Origin: Methylobacterium jeotgali | Lineage (GTDB): Bacteria > Pseudomonadota > Alphaproteobacteria > Rhizobiales > Beijerinckiaceae | Assembly (NCBI RefSeq): GCF_022179345.1 | Contig: NZ_BPQR01000016.1 | Location: forward strand, 1-64,000 | DNA length: 64,000 bases | Direction of reading: 5' to 3' | Shown: piece by piece, positions 9,012 to 16,210 of the stretch | How positions within the stretch are numbered: position 1 is the stretch's first letter | How the letters are laid out: each line of letters starts with the position of its first letter | Position numbers and translations under genes: made by a program | The notes under the pieces: model-generated | Databases searched by the model: none | Told to the model about the DNA's origin: nothing | What the model saw: the letters and a program-made list of their open reading frames with translations, nothing else

Positions 9012-10354
9012 GCGAACTCCACGACCAGCGTCGTCTCCGTGTTAATCAGGCTTCCCATACTGTTGCGGGTCGGCATCCGTTTCCCGGGCAGGCGACGCCG
9101 CAGGCCGGCGACGGGCTTGCCCCCGAGATAGCACATGATGTCCCGGCAGATCTCGTCCAGCGCGACGGGCATTCCGTGGGCGGTGCGGTTCCCGGTGGTG
9201 ATCACCCAATGGGCGGCGCCGGGAGTGGTCGCACGAACCTGCGCGAAGGCGTCGAAGAGGTCGGCGACAAAATTCGAGACCTTGCGCAGGCCGCGGCCCT
9301 TCCCAGCGGAATGGGCGCTGGCGACGAGGCGGTCGAGGGTGGGCGAGATGCCGACGATGCGCTCGCCGTTGGCCTTGGCGGTCTTGAGGGATCCGCCGAG
9401 GCTCGCGGTGTCGAGCGCGAATGTGTTGCTCCGAAGGGTGTCGCTTCCCTTGAGGTCCTCGGCCGGTATCCAACGGACCGCGAGGTAGGAGAACTGCCCG
9501 TAGGGAATCGTCGTCTGGTTGTCGCCGTAGGGCGGCGAGGTGACAAGGATACGGTGACGGTCGTCCTTCGTGCCGATGTCGGCCCGGCGTACGTCGTCGC
9601 ACAGGATACGGATATCCGGGTCGCTCTCGGGGCGGCCGGCGATGAGGGCCTGATAGTCGCGCACTCGTTGCAAGGTTTGCCGGAGCGCGCCCTCGAAGTT
9701 CGCGACGATGCGCTCCGGGTCGACCCGGTCGCCCTCGGGCCGCATGTGCAGCTTGTAGGTGCTCGTCCGGCTATTCGAGGAGACCCTGATGGTCTCCGCG
9801 AAGACCGTCCACATTACCTTGCGCGCCGGCTGGTCGGGAACCGCGAGGATCGAGCGGCGCAGGCGCGAGAGGCACCGGGCCGCCGGCTCGTCGAACCACT
9901 TCGAGAGCCATGGGAAGTCGACGTCGACGGTCTCGACGATGTCGCTGCGCAGCGCCTGGATCGTAGTGACGGCCGCGCGCTCGACGTTGGCGCCGGCGTC
10001 GATGGCGGCCTTAGCCTCGCAGGTGAGGACGGCGAGAGGGTTGATGTCGACGCCGGTGAAGTCGAGCCCGCGCAGGAGGGCCTCGGTCATGATGGTCCCG
10101 GAGCCCACGAAGGGGTCCACGACCCGGGAGCCGCCGGTGCCGACCTCGTCGAGGATGGCGTCGATGATGTCACCTTGCATGCACGGGACCATCATCGCGG
10201 GATAGCGCAACATGCCGTGAAGGTTGGGACGGGCACTGCCGCCGACCGCGGCCCACGCCGCCGGCTGATTGTCCTCCATGGTCCGGAGGCGATCCCCCAA
10301 CGTTGCCGCCACGATTCGGTGTCTTTCCACGCTGCCCCAGGGCGGGAATGCCAA
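9008..10354 (-). CDS. DNA methyltransferase (N4-cytosine/N6-adenine type)
   Basis: The AdoMet-binding motif is DPFVGSGTIMTEA (about 80-92), followed by FTGVDINPLA. The catalytic motif is TSPPYGDNQ (about 272-280), the S/D-PP-Y signature of amino-methyltransferases. The order (AdoMet site before catalytic motif) is not the beta-class order. Length is 448 residues if it starts at TTG 10354; ATG 10279 (MEDNQPAAW) is a reasonable alternative, so the start is uncertain. It is the first gene of the operon, overlapping the dual-GHKL gene by 4 bases. No restriction nuclease gene is recognisable beside it, so any host-DNA marking probably serves the kinase/receiver partners. The target sequence cannot be read from the gene. 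Confidence 0.85.
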   Translation of the reverse strand: MAFPPWGSVERHRIVAATLGDRLRTMEDNQPAAWAAVGGSARPNLHGMLRYPAMMVPCMQGDIIDAILDEVGTGGSRVVDPFVGSGTIMTEALLRGLDFTGVDINPLAVLTCEAKAAIDAGANVERAAVTTIQALRSDIVETVDVDFPWLSKWFDEPAARCLSRLRRSILAVPDQPARKVMWTVFAETIRVSSNSRTSTYKLHMRPEGDRVDPERIVANFEGALRQTLQRVRDYQALIAGRPESDPDIRILCDDVRRADIGTKDDRHRILVTSPPYGDNQTTIPYGQFSYLAVRWIPAEDLKGSDTLRSNTFALDTASLGGSLKTAKANGERIVGISPTLDRLVASAHSAGKGRGLRKVSNFVADLFDAFAQVRATTPGAAHWVITTGNRTAHGMPVALDEICRDIMCYLGGKPVAGLRRRLPGKRMPTRNSMGSLINTETTLVVEFA

Positions 10355-10523
10355 GCATCCGCCCTGGAGCGCATTGTACGGTCAAGGTGGAAAAACACCA
10401 GGTGGTTTCGCAGCCTTTCCCTGCTGTTCACCCACGGCGGGAACTTTTCTACGTTCACCTCGTTGGCCGCTCCCCGATGAGGGCCGCGCGTGTGGCCTTT
10501 GTCCTTCATGTGTAAGAAATTTG

Positions 10524-10856
10524 ATGACACCGGAGATGGTCGGCATCCTTGCGGCCCGCTTGAACGGCGGCCGAGAGCGGGGCGCACCCGCCGCGCTGGC
10601 GCGTGCGATGGGAGTGCCGGTCAAGACGGCGCGGGCCTAGATGGCCGGGGTCGATGACGAGGGGAACCATCGCCGGCTGTCGAGCACGGCCCGTCGGCTG
10701 TTGACCCTGCTCACCCTTCTGGAGGCGGGGGGCATGCTGACGGAGGACTTCCCGAAGTCGGTTGAGACCTTCAAAGAAATTCTCGAAGGACCGCCCGGGC
10801 GCCTGCGGGCTTTGCTGGACCAACTCGAAACCGTGGGTGACGAAGAGGAGGAGTGA
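10524..10856 (+). pseudogene. helix-turn-helix regulator interrupted by one amber codon
   Basis: The frame from ATG 10524 gives GAPAALARAMGVPVKTARA, then TAG at 10638-10640, then resumes in frame with MAGVDDEGNHRRLSSTARR and LLTLLTLLEAGGML up to 10856. Together the halves read as one small XRE-like DNA-binding protein of about 110 residues. The stop falls where Trp (TGG) is common in such helices (TARAW-MAG). A single G-to-A change would therefore explain it. The second half could still be translated alone from the ATG directly after the stop. The gene is divergent from the methyltransferase operon and may have been its regulator. Confidence 0.55.
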
Positions 10857-10931
10857 CGGGCGGGCGTCGAGCCGCCTTCGACGTGGAACGACCGATTTTC
10901 CGGCAGCAGCGAAGCCTTAAATGGAGGGCAC

Positions 10932-11252
10932 ATGGCCAAGGCAGTCAAGAAAGCGAAGCCCAAGGAAGAATTCCGGGATTACGGCGCTGAGTTCAACAGG
11001 GCCGTCGGCGACAATATCCGGGGCGTCATGCGCAAGTTGGAGAAAGCCGGCCTCTCCGTCCGCAAGCCGCCTCACCTGACCACCCTGTTCATCCGGCGTC
11101 CGCTATCCATCACCTGGGACGAGTTCAAGGACATCATCCGCTCCGTTCTCCAGCCCCGGATCAGTGGTGTCTTCCTGACCAGTTCCACCGGCCGCATGTT
11201 CGTCTGCAGCAACAAGGGCAACAGGCCCGGCCGCTTCGAGCGCTGGGCGTAG
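10932..11252 (+). CDS. conserved-looking small hypothetical protein
   Basis: This 106-residue basic protein has a strong ribosome site (GGAGGG, 4 bases before ATG 10932). The N-terminus is Lys-rich (MAKAVKKAKPKEEF). The body has mixed helix and strand character (RRPLSITWDEFKDIIRSVLQ) and the C-terminus is compact (SSTGRMFVCSNKGNRPGRFE). I do not recognise the family, but the composition and ribosome site support a real gene. It lies between the broken regulator and the IS3 element. Bases 11253-11445 downstream show nothing convincing. Confidence 0.65.
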   Translation: MAKAVKKAKPKEEFRDYGAEFNRAVGDNIRGVMRKLEKAGLSVRKPPHLTTLFIRRPLSITWDEFKDIIRSVLQPRISGVFLTSSTGRMFVCSNKGNRPGRFERWA

Positions 11253-11445
11253 GCAATGCTCGCGTGGGTCGGTCCCGTCTATCCAAATGGGCCGAGGCCG
11301 GCCGCGCGCCGAAGCTGCCGAACCCATGGCGGAAGCCGGCTTGGTGGAGTCCCTAATCTTTTGTCCAGCACGAGACCTCGCGGTCGACGCATTTGCAGAC
11401 ATAAACGTCCACCGACCATTGCTTCCCGTCATTGGACGCCAAGGC

Positions 11446-11571
11446 TCAATCCGGGGCAGCGGCCAAGGTGTGAAAGCAATCAAGGAGGTTTGCGACCTCC
11501 TCTCTTGAAAGCTGACGCCAACCCTGCTGCCTGAACTCCTCGGGAGTTTTGGGCGTCACACTGTCGTCCAT
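11446..11571 (-). CDS. small ORF whose upstream region is cut by the IS element
   Basis: This 41-residue frame reads MDDSVTPKTPEEFRQQGWRQ then LSREEVANLLDCFHTLAAAPD. Its balanced composition looks like real protein rather than high-GC shadow. Its ATG (11571) is only 10 bases from the left end of the IS3 element (11582). The insertion must therefore have removed its promoter and leader, or the original N-terminus. Family unknown. Confidence 0.45.
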   Translation of the reverse strand: MDDSVTPKTPEEFRQQGWRQLSREEVANLLDCFHTLAAAPD

Positions 11572-11638
11572 GATGTGGGATTGGGATTGCCCCGGTTCGG
11601 TGGACACTGAGAACGCTTTCGCGTGAGGTGTTTTCCCG

Positions 11639-11974
11639 ATGCCCAAGACCCGTCCCGCATACCCCGCCGAGTTCCGCCGGCAGATGGTCGATCTGGTCCG
11701 TGCCGGCCGCGATCCCACCGACCTCGCTCGCGAGTTCGAGCCCGCACGCCAGACCATTCAGAACTGGGTCGCTGAAGCTGATCGCAGTGAAGGTCGACGG
11801 GAGGCCAAGCCGCCACCCGCCGATCCTGGCCTGACAGCGACCGAGCGTGACGAGCTCGCCCGGCTCCGGCGGGAGGTCCGGCAGTTGAAGCTTGAGCGCG
11901 ATATCCTCTCTCGCGCGACGGCCTGGTTTGCGCGGGAGACCGGGGTTCTGCCATCGGGGTCTTCCGGTTCATGA
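11639..11974 (+). CDS. IS3-family transposase OrfA
   Basis: This 111-residue protein has an N-terminal helix-turn-helix (YPAEFRRQMVDLVRAGRD, then DLAREFEPARQTIQNWVAEA) that would bind the IS ends. A leucine-zipper-like tail (LARLRREVRQLKLERDILSR) is typical of IS3 OrfA. Its stop overlaps the orfB start (ATGA at 11971-11974), and orfB lies in the -1 frame. I see no clear A-rich slippery run, so termination-reinitiation may matter more than frameshifting here. Confidence 0.92.
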   Translation: MPKTRPAYPAEFRRQMVDLVRAGRDPTDLAREFEPARQTIQNWVAEADRSEGRREAKPPPADPGLTATERDELARLRREVRQLKLERDILSRATAWFARETGVLPSGSSGS

Positions 11975-12852
11975 GCGCCAACCGGGCCGACTTCCCCATC
12001 GCCGTCATGGCCCGCACGCTCGGCGTATCGAAGGCCGGATACTATGCTTGGATCGGTCGGCCCACCTCGATGCGGAAGGTGGCCGATGCCGCGCTGCTGA
12101 AGCGGATCCGCACCGTGCACCTCGGCTCGCATGAGACCTATGGCGCGCCGCGCGTCCAAGCCGATCTTCGGATGCAAGGTGAGCGGCACTCCCGCAAACG
12201 GATCGCTCGGTTGATGCGGGAAGCCGGCCTCGTCGGGGCATGCCACCGGCGCGGCGGCCCCGTCACGACGCGGCGGGATCGGGAGGTGAGGCCCGCCCCC
12301 GATCTCGTCGACCGCATGTTCTCGGCCGAGGCGCCGAACCGGCTCTGGGTAGCTGATATCACCTATGTGCCGACGGCTTCTGGTTTCCTCTACCTCGCCG
12401 TGGTGCTCGACGCCTTCAGCCGCCGGATCGTCGGGTGGGCCATGGCCCATCACCTCCGCTCGGAGCTGGTACTGGATGCCTTGGAGATGGCCGTCACGCA
12501 GCGACGACCGCACGAGGTGATCCACCACTCGGACCAGGGGTCGCAATACACCTCGCTGGCCTTCGGCAACCGCTGCCGGGAGGCGGGGGTGCGCCCCTCG
12601 ATGGGCTCGGTCGGCGACGCCTATGACAACGCCATGGCCGAGAGCTTCTTCTCGACCCTCGAATGCGAGTTGCTCGCTCGCCGCCGCTTCCGCTCTCAGG
12701 CCGAGGCCCGGATGGCGGTGTTCAGCTACATCGAAGGCTTCTACAATCCGCTGCGCCACCACTCGGCGCTCGGCTATTGCTCACCCATTGCGTTCGAGCA
12801 GGAAACCAAAAAAGCCACGTCCAGCCCGACCTTGATCAAGCAAGCCCCCTAA
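11971..12852 (+). CDS. IS3-family transposase OrfB (DDE integrase core)
   Basis: This 293-residue catalytic subunit has the HTH_21-like region HETYGAPRVQADLRMQG near residue 55. The rve core follows, with RLWVADITYVPT (first Asp), VIHHSDQGSQYTS (second Asp) and a catalytic Glu in DNAMAESFFSTLECELL. The C-terminus has the usual YIEGFYNPLRHHSALGY. All three acidic residues are present, so it should be active. Confidence 0.93.
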   Translation: MSANRADFPIAVMARTLGVSKAGYYAWIGRPTSMRKVADAALLKRIRTVHLGSHETYGAPRVQADLRMQGERHSRKRIARLMREAGLVGACHRRGGPVTTRRDREVRPAPDLVDRMFSAEAPNRLWVADITYVPTASGFLYLAVVLDAFSRRIVGWAMAHHLRSELVLDALEMAVTQRRPHEVIHHSDQGSQYTSLAFGNRCREAGVRPSMGSVGDAYDNAMAESFFSTLECELLARRRFRSQAEARMAVFSYIEGFYNPLRHHSALGYCSPIAFEQETKKATSSPTLIKQAP

Positions 12853-12899
12853 CCGTCCACCGAACCGGGGCAATCCCAGTGCGCGGGGCGTCGGCGTGC

Positions 12900-13070
12900 C
12901 TAAGCCGGCATGCGCAGGATGCCTTGGCTGCCGGCGTGGATCTCGGCGCCGGCACGTCCCAAGCCGCGACCTCGACCCTTTCGGACGGCTGCCTCGAAGG
13001 TGCGGTTGTTGGCCCGTCGGGGGCGGAGCTTGGCGGCGTGGGTTTCCCCGGTCTGGTGGGCGTGGCTCAT
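12900..13070 (-). CDS. possible small basic protein
   Basis: A 56-residue minus-strand frame starts at ATG 13070 (MSHAHQTGETHAAKLRPRR) and stops at 12900. It is rich in Arg, His and Gly, and its third codon positions are strongly G/C. There is no clear ribosome site. A competing plus-strand frame (12910-13095) ends in a GTGA overlap with the DUF7220 gene, so the coding strand is uncertain. It could be a leftover fragment beside the IS. Confidence 0.25.
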   Translation of the reverse strand: MSHAHQTGETHAAKLRPRRANNRTFEAAVRKGRGRGLGRAGAEIHAGSQGILRMPA

Positions 13071-13091
13071 CCCGGCGAGGGAGCCGGTCGC

Positions 13092-13307
13092 GTGAGCCAG
13101 TCCCGCCGCATGTCGCTGGCCGAGACCGTCGCGAACACGGGCAGCGGGATGCTGATCTCGTGGCTGATCGGCCTCGTCGTCTACCCCGCCTTCGGCTTCC
13201 CCGTCGGCGCCGGCCAGGCCCTCGCCCTGACCGCGATCTTCACCGTCGTCAGCGTGGCCCGGGGCTACGCCTGGCGCCGCGCCTTCGAGCGCTTCCGGAG
13301 GTCCTGA
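13092..13307 (+). CDS. small membrane protein, DUF7220-like (phage type)
   Basis: This 71-residue protein starts at GTG 13092, 8 bases after a GAGGGAG ribosome site. The N-terminus SQSRRMSLAETVANTGSGM, a hydrophobic segment (LISWLIGLVVYPAFGF) and the tail FTVVSVARGYAWRRAFERF match a small two-helix membrane protein common in alphaproteobacterial phages (remembered as DUF7220). Its role is unknown. It overlaps the following kinase gene (TGATG at 13305-13309), so the pair is co-translated. Confidence 0.8.
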   Translation: MSQSRRMSLAETVANTGSGMLISWLIGLVVYPAFGFPVGAGQALALTAIFTVVSVARGYAWRRAFERFRRS

Positions 13308-14293
13308 TGTTCCTGCCCCGCCTGATCGGCGTCGTCGGCCTGGCCGGCGCCGGGAAGAGCACCCTCGCCGGCATCCTGCAGCGCGAGCACGGCTACGAGC
13401 GCCAACGCCTCGCCGCGCCCCTCAAGGGCATGACGGCGGCGTTCCTGCGCTCGGCCGGCCTGCCCGAGGCGGAGGTCCTCGACCGCGTCGACGGCGGCCG
13501 GAAGGAGGAGGAGATCCCCGGCTTCGGCTGCACCACCCGGCACGTCATGCAGACCATCGGGACCGAGTGGGGCCGCAAGTGCGTCGGCGGCGACGTCTGG
13601 CTCCGGCTCGCCCGGGCCCAGGTCGAGCGGGCCTGGGGCGAGGGCAAGCGCGTGGTCGTCGACGACGTCCGGTTCCTGAACGAGGCCGACGCCATCGAGG
13701 CGATGGGCGGGTTCCTCATCCGCGTCGACCGCCCCGGGCTCGTCGCCGGGTCGCACCCGTCCGAGCAGGAACAGGCCCGGATCGTGGCCCATTGGACCGT
13801 CCGAAACGAGGGCGACCTGATCGACCTGGAGACGGCGTTGACCTCGGCCTTCGTCTTCGCCCGGCACACGGCCGGCATCGCCGCTTGGCGAACCCCCAAC
13901 GGCGGACGCCATTTCAACAACGCCTTCGCCCACGCCCTGTTGGTGAAATCGTTGGGGGCTACGGCGAAGTTGTCGCAGGCCGGCCGACGACGAATGTCAC
14001 TGTCGGTGCGATTTCGCTGTTGTGGGTTTCCCCCCGCACACGCGGGATGCCGCCGTGATGCTCAGCGGTGCTCACCAGGGGCCGCGGCGTGCCCACGGCG
14101 GCCCATCCCGCGACCGCCAGGCCGATGGCGCACAGGGCCCATGTCGTCGCGCACGTCCGGTCCATGGCGAGGTCCTCCGCCGGGGATGATCGCGGAACTC
14201 GGCCGGGGCGCTAGTCCAGCGGGGACGGTAGGCGGGCATCCTCGTCGGCCTGCGGAACGGTCTCGGTCGGGTTTCGGGCGAGGCGTGACATGA
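13307..14293 (+). CDS. phage-type deoxynucleoside monophosphate kinase, C-terminus doubtful
   Basis: The N-terminal 190 residues show a P-loop (GVVGLAGAGKSTLA, about 8-21) and RHVMQTIGTEWGRK, VWLRLARAQVERA, VVVDDVRFLNEADAI and HPSEQEQ. This pattern matches phage dNMP kinases of the T4 gene 1 type, which phosphorylate dNMPs to feed phage DNA synthesis. Such enzymes usually end near 190-240 residues. Here the frame runs to 328 residues, and the last 120 or so are Arg/Pro/Cys-rich and overlap minus-strand genes that have good ribosome sites. The true C-terminus was probably lost through a frameshift or deletion after about position 13930. Confidence 0.8.
   Translation: MFLPRLIGVVGLAGAGKSTLAGILQREHGYERQRLAAPLKGMTAAFLRSAGLPEAEVLDRVDGGRKEEEIPGFGCTTRHVMQTIGTEWGRKCVGGDVWLRLARAQVERAWGEGKRVVVDDVRFLNEADAIEAMGGFLIRVDRPGLVAGSHPSEQEQARIVAHWTVRNEGDLIDLETALTSAFVFARHTAGIAAWRTPNGGRHFNNAFAHALLVKSLGATAKLSQAGRRRMSLSVRFRCCGFPPAHAGCRRDAQRCSPGAAACPRRPIPRPPGRWRTGPMSSRTSGPWRGPPPGMIAELGRGASPAGTVGGHPRRPAERSRSGFGRGVT
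13959..14165 (-). CDS. small secreted or membrane-anchored protein
   Basis: This 68-residue protein starts at ATG 14165 with GGAGG about 8 bases upstream. The N-terminus (MDRTCATTWALCAIGLAVAG) looks like a signal peptide or anchor. The rest (HGGIPRVRGETHNSEIAPTV) is polar. It lies antisense to the doubtful tail of the kinase gene. It is the last gene of the minus-strand series from 19409. The family is unknown; short exported proteins in phage DNA are often lysis accessories, but nothing here proves that. Confidence 0.5.
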   Translation of the reverse strand: MDRTCATTWALCAIGLAVAGWAAVGTPRPLVSTAEHHGGIPRVRGETHNSEIAPTVTFVVGRPATTSP

Positions 14294-14558
14294 CCGACAC
14301 GACATTGAGGCCGACCGCTTCCGCCACCAGGATGGCCACGCCGACGTCGACCGGCCGCCCCGCCTCCAGGTCATCGATGACGCGCTCGGGGATGCCGGTG
14401 ACGACGGCTAGGCGCCTGAGGGGCATGCGCCGCGCGAGCCGGACGCCGCGCACCGCCTCGCCGACGTCGCGCCGGCGCCGGGCGGCCTCGGCGACAGCGT
14501 GTTCCTCGGCCGACGGCTCGGGGCCGTCCGTAGTCGGGTCTTCCCAGTGCGCGCGCAT
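14211..14558 (-). CDS. XRE-like helix-turn-helix regulator
   Basis: This 115-residue protein starts at ATG 14558, with AAGGAG 9 bases upstream. The core VRGVRLARRMPLRRLAVVTG then IPERVIDDLEAGRPVDVGVA, followed by ILVAEAVGLNVV, has the five-helix layout of an XRE/Cro domain (about residues 38-90). The N- and C-termini are short, charged and probably disordered. It could control the minus-strand operon, with the tandem palindromes at 19464-19511 as a possible site; that link is inference. Confidence 0.7.
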   Translation of the reverse strand: MRAHWEDPTTDGPEPSAEEHAVAEAARRRRDVGEAVRGVRLARRMPLRRLAVVTGIPERVIDDLEAGRPVDVGVAILVAEAVGLNVVSVMSRLARNPTETVPQADEDARLPSPLD

Positions 14559-14596
14559 CGTCGGTCTCCTTCGGTTGAGGCTACGCCCCGCGCTGG

Positions 14597-15040
14597 CTAG
14601 TCACCAGAACTCAGCTCGCCGACGCCCGACGGGCACGGCGGCGCCATGTGGACGTCGGGCGTCAGGCCGTTCTCGCGCAGGAGACCGCCACCGCCCGTGA
14701 CGCCCCCGCCGACGGGCGTCCAGGTCCAAGCCAGGTTGCCCCAGCGGTCCCGGCCGCCCTCGCCGATGGCCTGGAGCTCGATGCGCTCCTTGCCGGTCTT
14801 CGTGTCGACGGTCCCGCACGTGATTTGGACGGCCCAGGCGTCGCCCACCGGGTCGGCGTAGACCCGGGCGAATCCCGCGCGACCGCCGGCGGCCGGCCCG
14901 CGCACGGATAGGTAGAAGCGGTCGCCCGGCTGCGGGAAGGGCGGCGGCTCCGGCACGGGCTGGGCCTGGCGGGCCGCCTCGACCGGGACGGTGGCTGCGA
15001 GCAGGACGGCGGCGAGGGCGAGGAAGCGGGCGACGGTCAT
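14597..15040 (-). CDS. secreted hypothetical protein
   Basis: This 147-residue protein starts at ATG 15040, overlapping the stop of the upstream gene (ATGA). A signal peptide is clear (MTVARFLALAAVLLAATVP-VEA). The mature part has strand-rich sequence (GDRFYLSVRGP, FARVYADPVGDAWAVQITCG, GKERIELQAIGEGG) and ends PPCPSGVGELSSGD. Two Cys may form a periplasmic disulfide. The family is not recognised. The overlap links it to the phage-type gene before it. Confidence 0.6.
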   Translation of the reverse strand: MTVARFLALAAVLLAATVPVEAARQAQPVPEPPPFPQPGDRFYLSVRGPAAGGRAGFARVYADPVGDAWAVQITCGTVDTKTGKERIELQAIGEGGRDRWGNLAWTWTPVGGGVTGGGGLLRENGLTPDVHMAPPCPSGVGELSSGD

Positions 15041-15411
15041 TGGCAGGTCTCCAGGGAGGGGGTGGGGTTGGCCGCCCAGGCGGTGCCGTCCGGCTCGAAC
15101 CAGACGCGGCTGGCGGCGGTGACGACCTCGTTCGTGTCGCGGCGGCGGAAGCCGGGCTCGGTCGGTCGGTACCCGATGCGGATGGCGTCGTCGGGCCGGG
15201 CGCCGTCGGCGATGATGCCCTCGATGGTCGCCACGACCTCGCGGCGCGCCGCGGCCTGGCACCGGAGCCTGCCTGCCTCGCTGGCGCGCATGACGCACTC
15301 GGCGAGGACTAGGGAGGGCGCGTGTCCGATGACGCGGCGCTTGCGGAGGATGCTCCACGACAATGAATGCAAGTTCCAGTGGATGCGTACGGGGGCTTGA
15401 TCTGGGGTCAT
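15037..15411 (-). CDS. phage-type conserved hypothetical protein
   Basis: This 124-residue protein contains VRIHWNLHSLSWSILRKRRV then IGHAPSLVLAECVMRASEAGR. It resembles a small family seen often in caudate phage genomes, whose members read roughly NLHKKCYS...GRVVGHA...VSEAGRQRV (remembered pattern). In those the tail carries KNVHAFVVG; here it is replaced by a different tail (EVVATIEGIIADGARPDDAI) ending in a short strand-rich part. Start ATG 15411 gives the whole conserved block. Function unknown. It overlaps the next gene by 4 bases. Confidence 0.65.
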   Translation of the reverse strand: MTPDQAPVRIHWNLHSLSWSILRKRRVIGHAPSLVLAECVMRASEAGRLRCQAAARREVVATIEGIIADGARPDDAIRIGYRPTEPGFRRRDTNEVVTAASRVWFEPDGTAWAANPTPSLETCQ

Positions 15412-15549
15412 GGGGGGCGCTCCGCACGAAGGGGGACGGCGGCGCGGGGGGACGCGCCGGGGACGGGCATGCCGGTCTGGCCGGCTCGGGCGCCGATGGG
15501 CGCCCGCGGGGTGGGCCGCGGTATTCGCGCGGCCGGGGTGGCTATGGCG

Positions 15550-15924
15550 TCAGGCGGCATCGGAGCCTCCGGGCGCGTCCACGGGCTCGGACCGAGGCTT
15601 CCGGACGACGTCGAACCAGCGCACGACAGGATCGATGCTGCGGTCCTCGGCCTGCAGCGGGGCCGTGGCGAACGCCTCGAACTCGGCCCGCGCGATGACT
15701 AGCGAGGCTTCCTCTGGCGACATCTGCCCGCGGATGGCCCGCTGGGCCGCGCGATCCGCACGTTGGCAGTAGGCGTCTGCCAGGAGCTCGCAGATCTCGC
15801 CGGCCTCCGCGGCGGCCTCGATGCGGAGCACGACGCCGGAGTGGGCGGCGAAGACCGCCCGCAGGACCTCGCGGGCATCGGCCCGGTTAGACGGGTGGAC
15901 GTCGGTGCTGGCTGGTTCTGACAT
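15550..15924 (-). CDS. hypothetical helical protein
   Basis: This 124-residue protein starts at ATG 15924, 8 bases after AAGGAG. The middle is predicted helical (REVLRAVFAAHSGVVLRIEA, CELLADAYCQRADRAAQRAI) and the C-terminus is short and charged (VVRWFDVVRKPR). It is the third gene of a run that begins with the FtsH-like protease, with a 30-base gap from the gene before. No family is recognised. Confidence 0.6.
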   Translation of the reverse strand: MSEPASTDVHPSNRADAREVLRAVFAAHSGVVLRIEAAAEAGEICELLADAYCQRADRAAQRAIRGQMSPEEASLVIARAEFEAFATAPLQAEDRSIDPVVRWFDVVRKPRSEPVDAPGGSDAA

Positions 15925-15954
15925 CGTGGTCTCTCCTTCGGGTGGGACGGGGGG

Positions 15955-16197
15955 TCAGTGGCAGGCCGGGTCGCGGCGCGATCCGGTCCGCAGCAGGGAG
16001 CGGGCGAGGCGGCCCGCGTCGGCGGCGGCCGCCTTTGCGTCGAGCTCGCCGGAGGCCACGCGGGCCATCATGTCGGCGACGACGCGGACGCCGTCGGCGA
16101 GGAGGGCGTCTTCGCCGGCGCGGGAGAGCGCCGAGACGAGTAGCAGGCTGCTGACGCGGAGCTGGCCCGCGTCGCTGGGAGGCTGGAGGAGCGTCAC
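15955..16197 (-). CDS. small helical hypothetical protein
   Basis: This 80-residue protein starts at GTG 16197, 13 bases after the stop of the FtsH-like gene. The G-rich ribosome site (GGGGGG) overlaps that gene's end, so the two are closely coupled. It is almost wholly helical (LRVSSLLLVSALSRAGEDAL, VRVVADMMARVASGELDAKA). It could be an adaptor or subunit of the protease, but that rests on position only. Confidence 0.55.
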   Translation of the reverse strand: MTLLQPPSDAGQLRVSSLLLVSALSRAGEDALLADGVRVVADMMARVASGELDAKAAAADAGRLARSLLRTGSRRDPACH

Positions 16198-16210
16198 GAC
16201 GATGGCCCCC

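Larger units (their letters stand above)
11582..12878 (+). mobile_element. IS3-family insertion sequence, 1297 bp
   Basis: Two 24-bp perfect terminal inverted repeats bound the element. The left (11582-11605) begins TGGGATTGCCCCGGTTCGGT. The right (12855-12878) is its exact reverse complement. Between them are orfA and orfB of an IS3-type transposase, overlapping in the usual -1 arrangement. The flanking triplets (GAT left, GTG right) do not match, so no target duplication is visible. The element looks intact. Confidence 0.9.

Noticed and set aside
10393-10408. CACCAGGTG-centred palindrome as operator of the methyltransferase operon
   Set aside because: Only 4-bp perfect arms; too short to claim in GC-rich DNA.
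10638-10640. In-frame TAG read as a programmed amber codon (for example pyrrolysine) because the cluster handles methylamine
   Set aside because: The gene is a DNA-binding regulator far from the methylamine genes, and no pyrrolysine system is known in this group. A TGG to TAG mutation is simpler.
11576-12884. Target-site duplication around the IS3 element
   Set aside because: The bases outside the two perfect terminal repeats (GAT and GTG) do not match.
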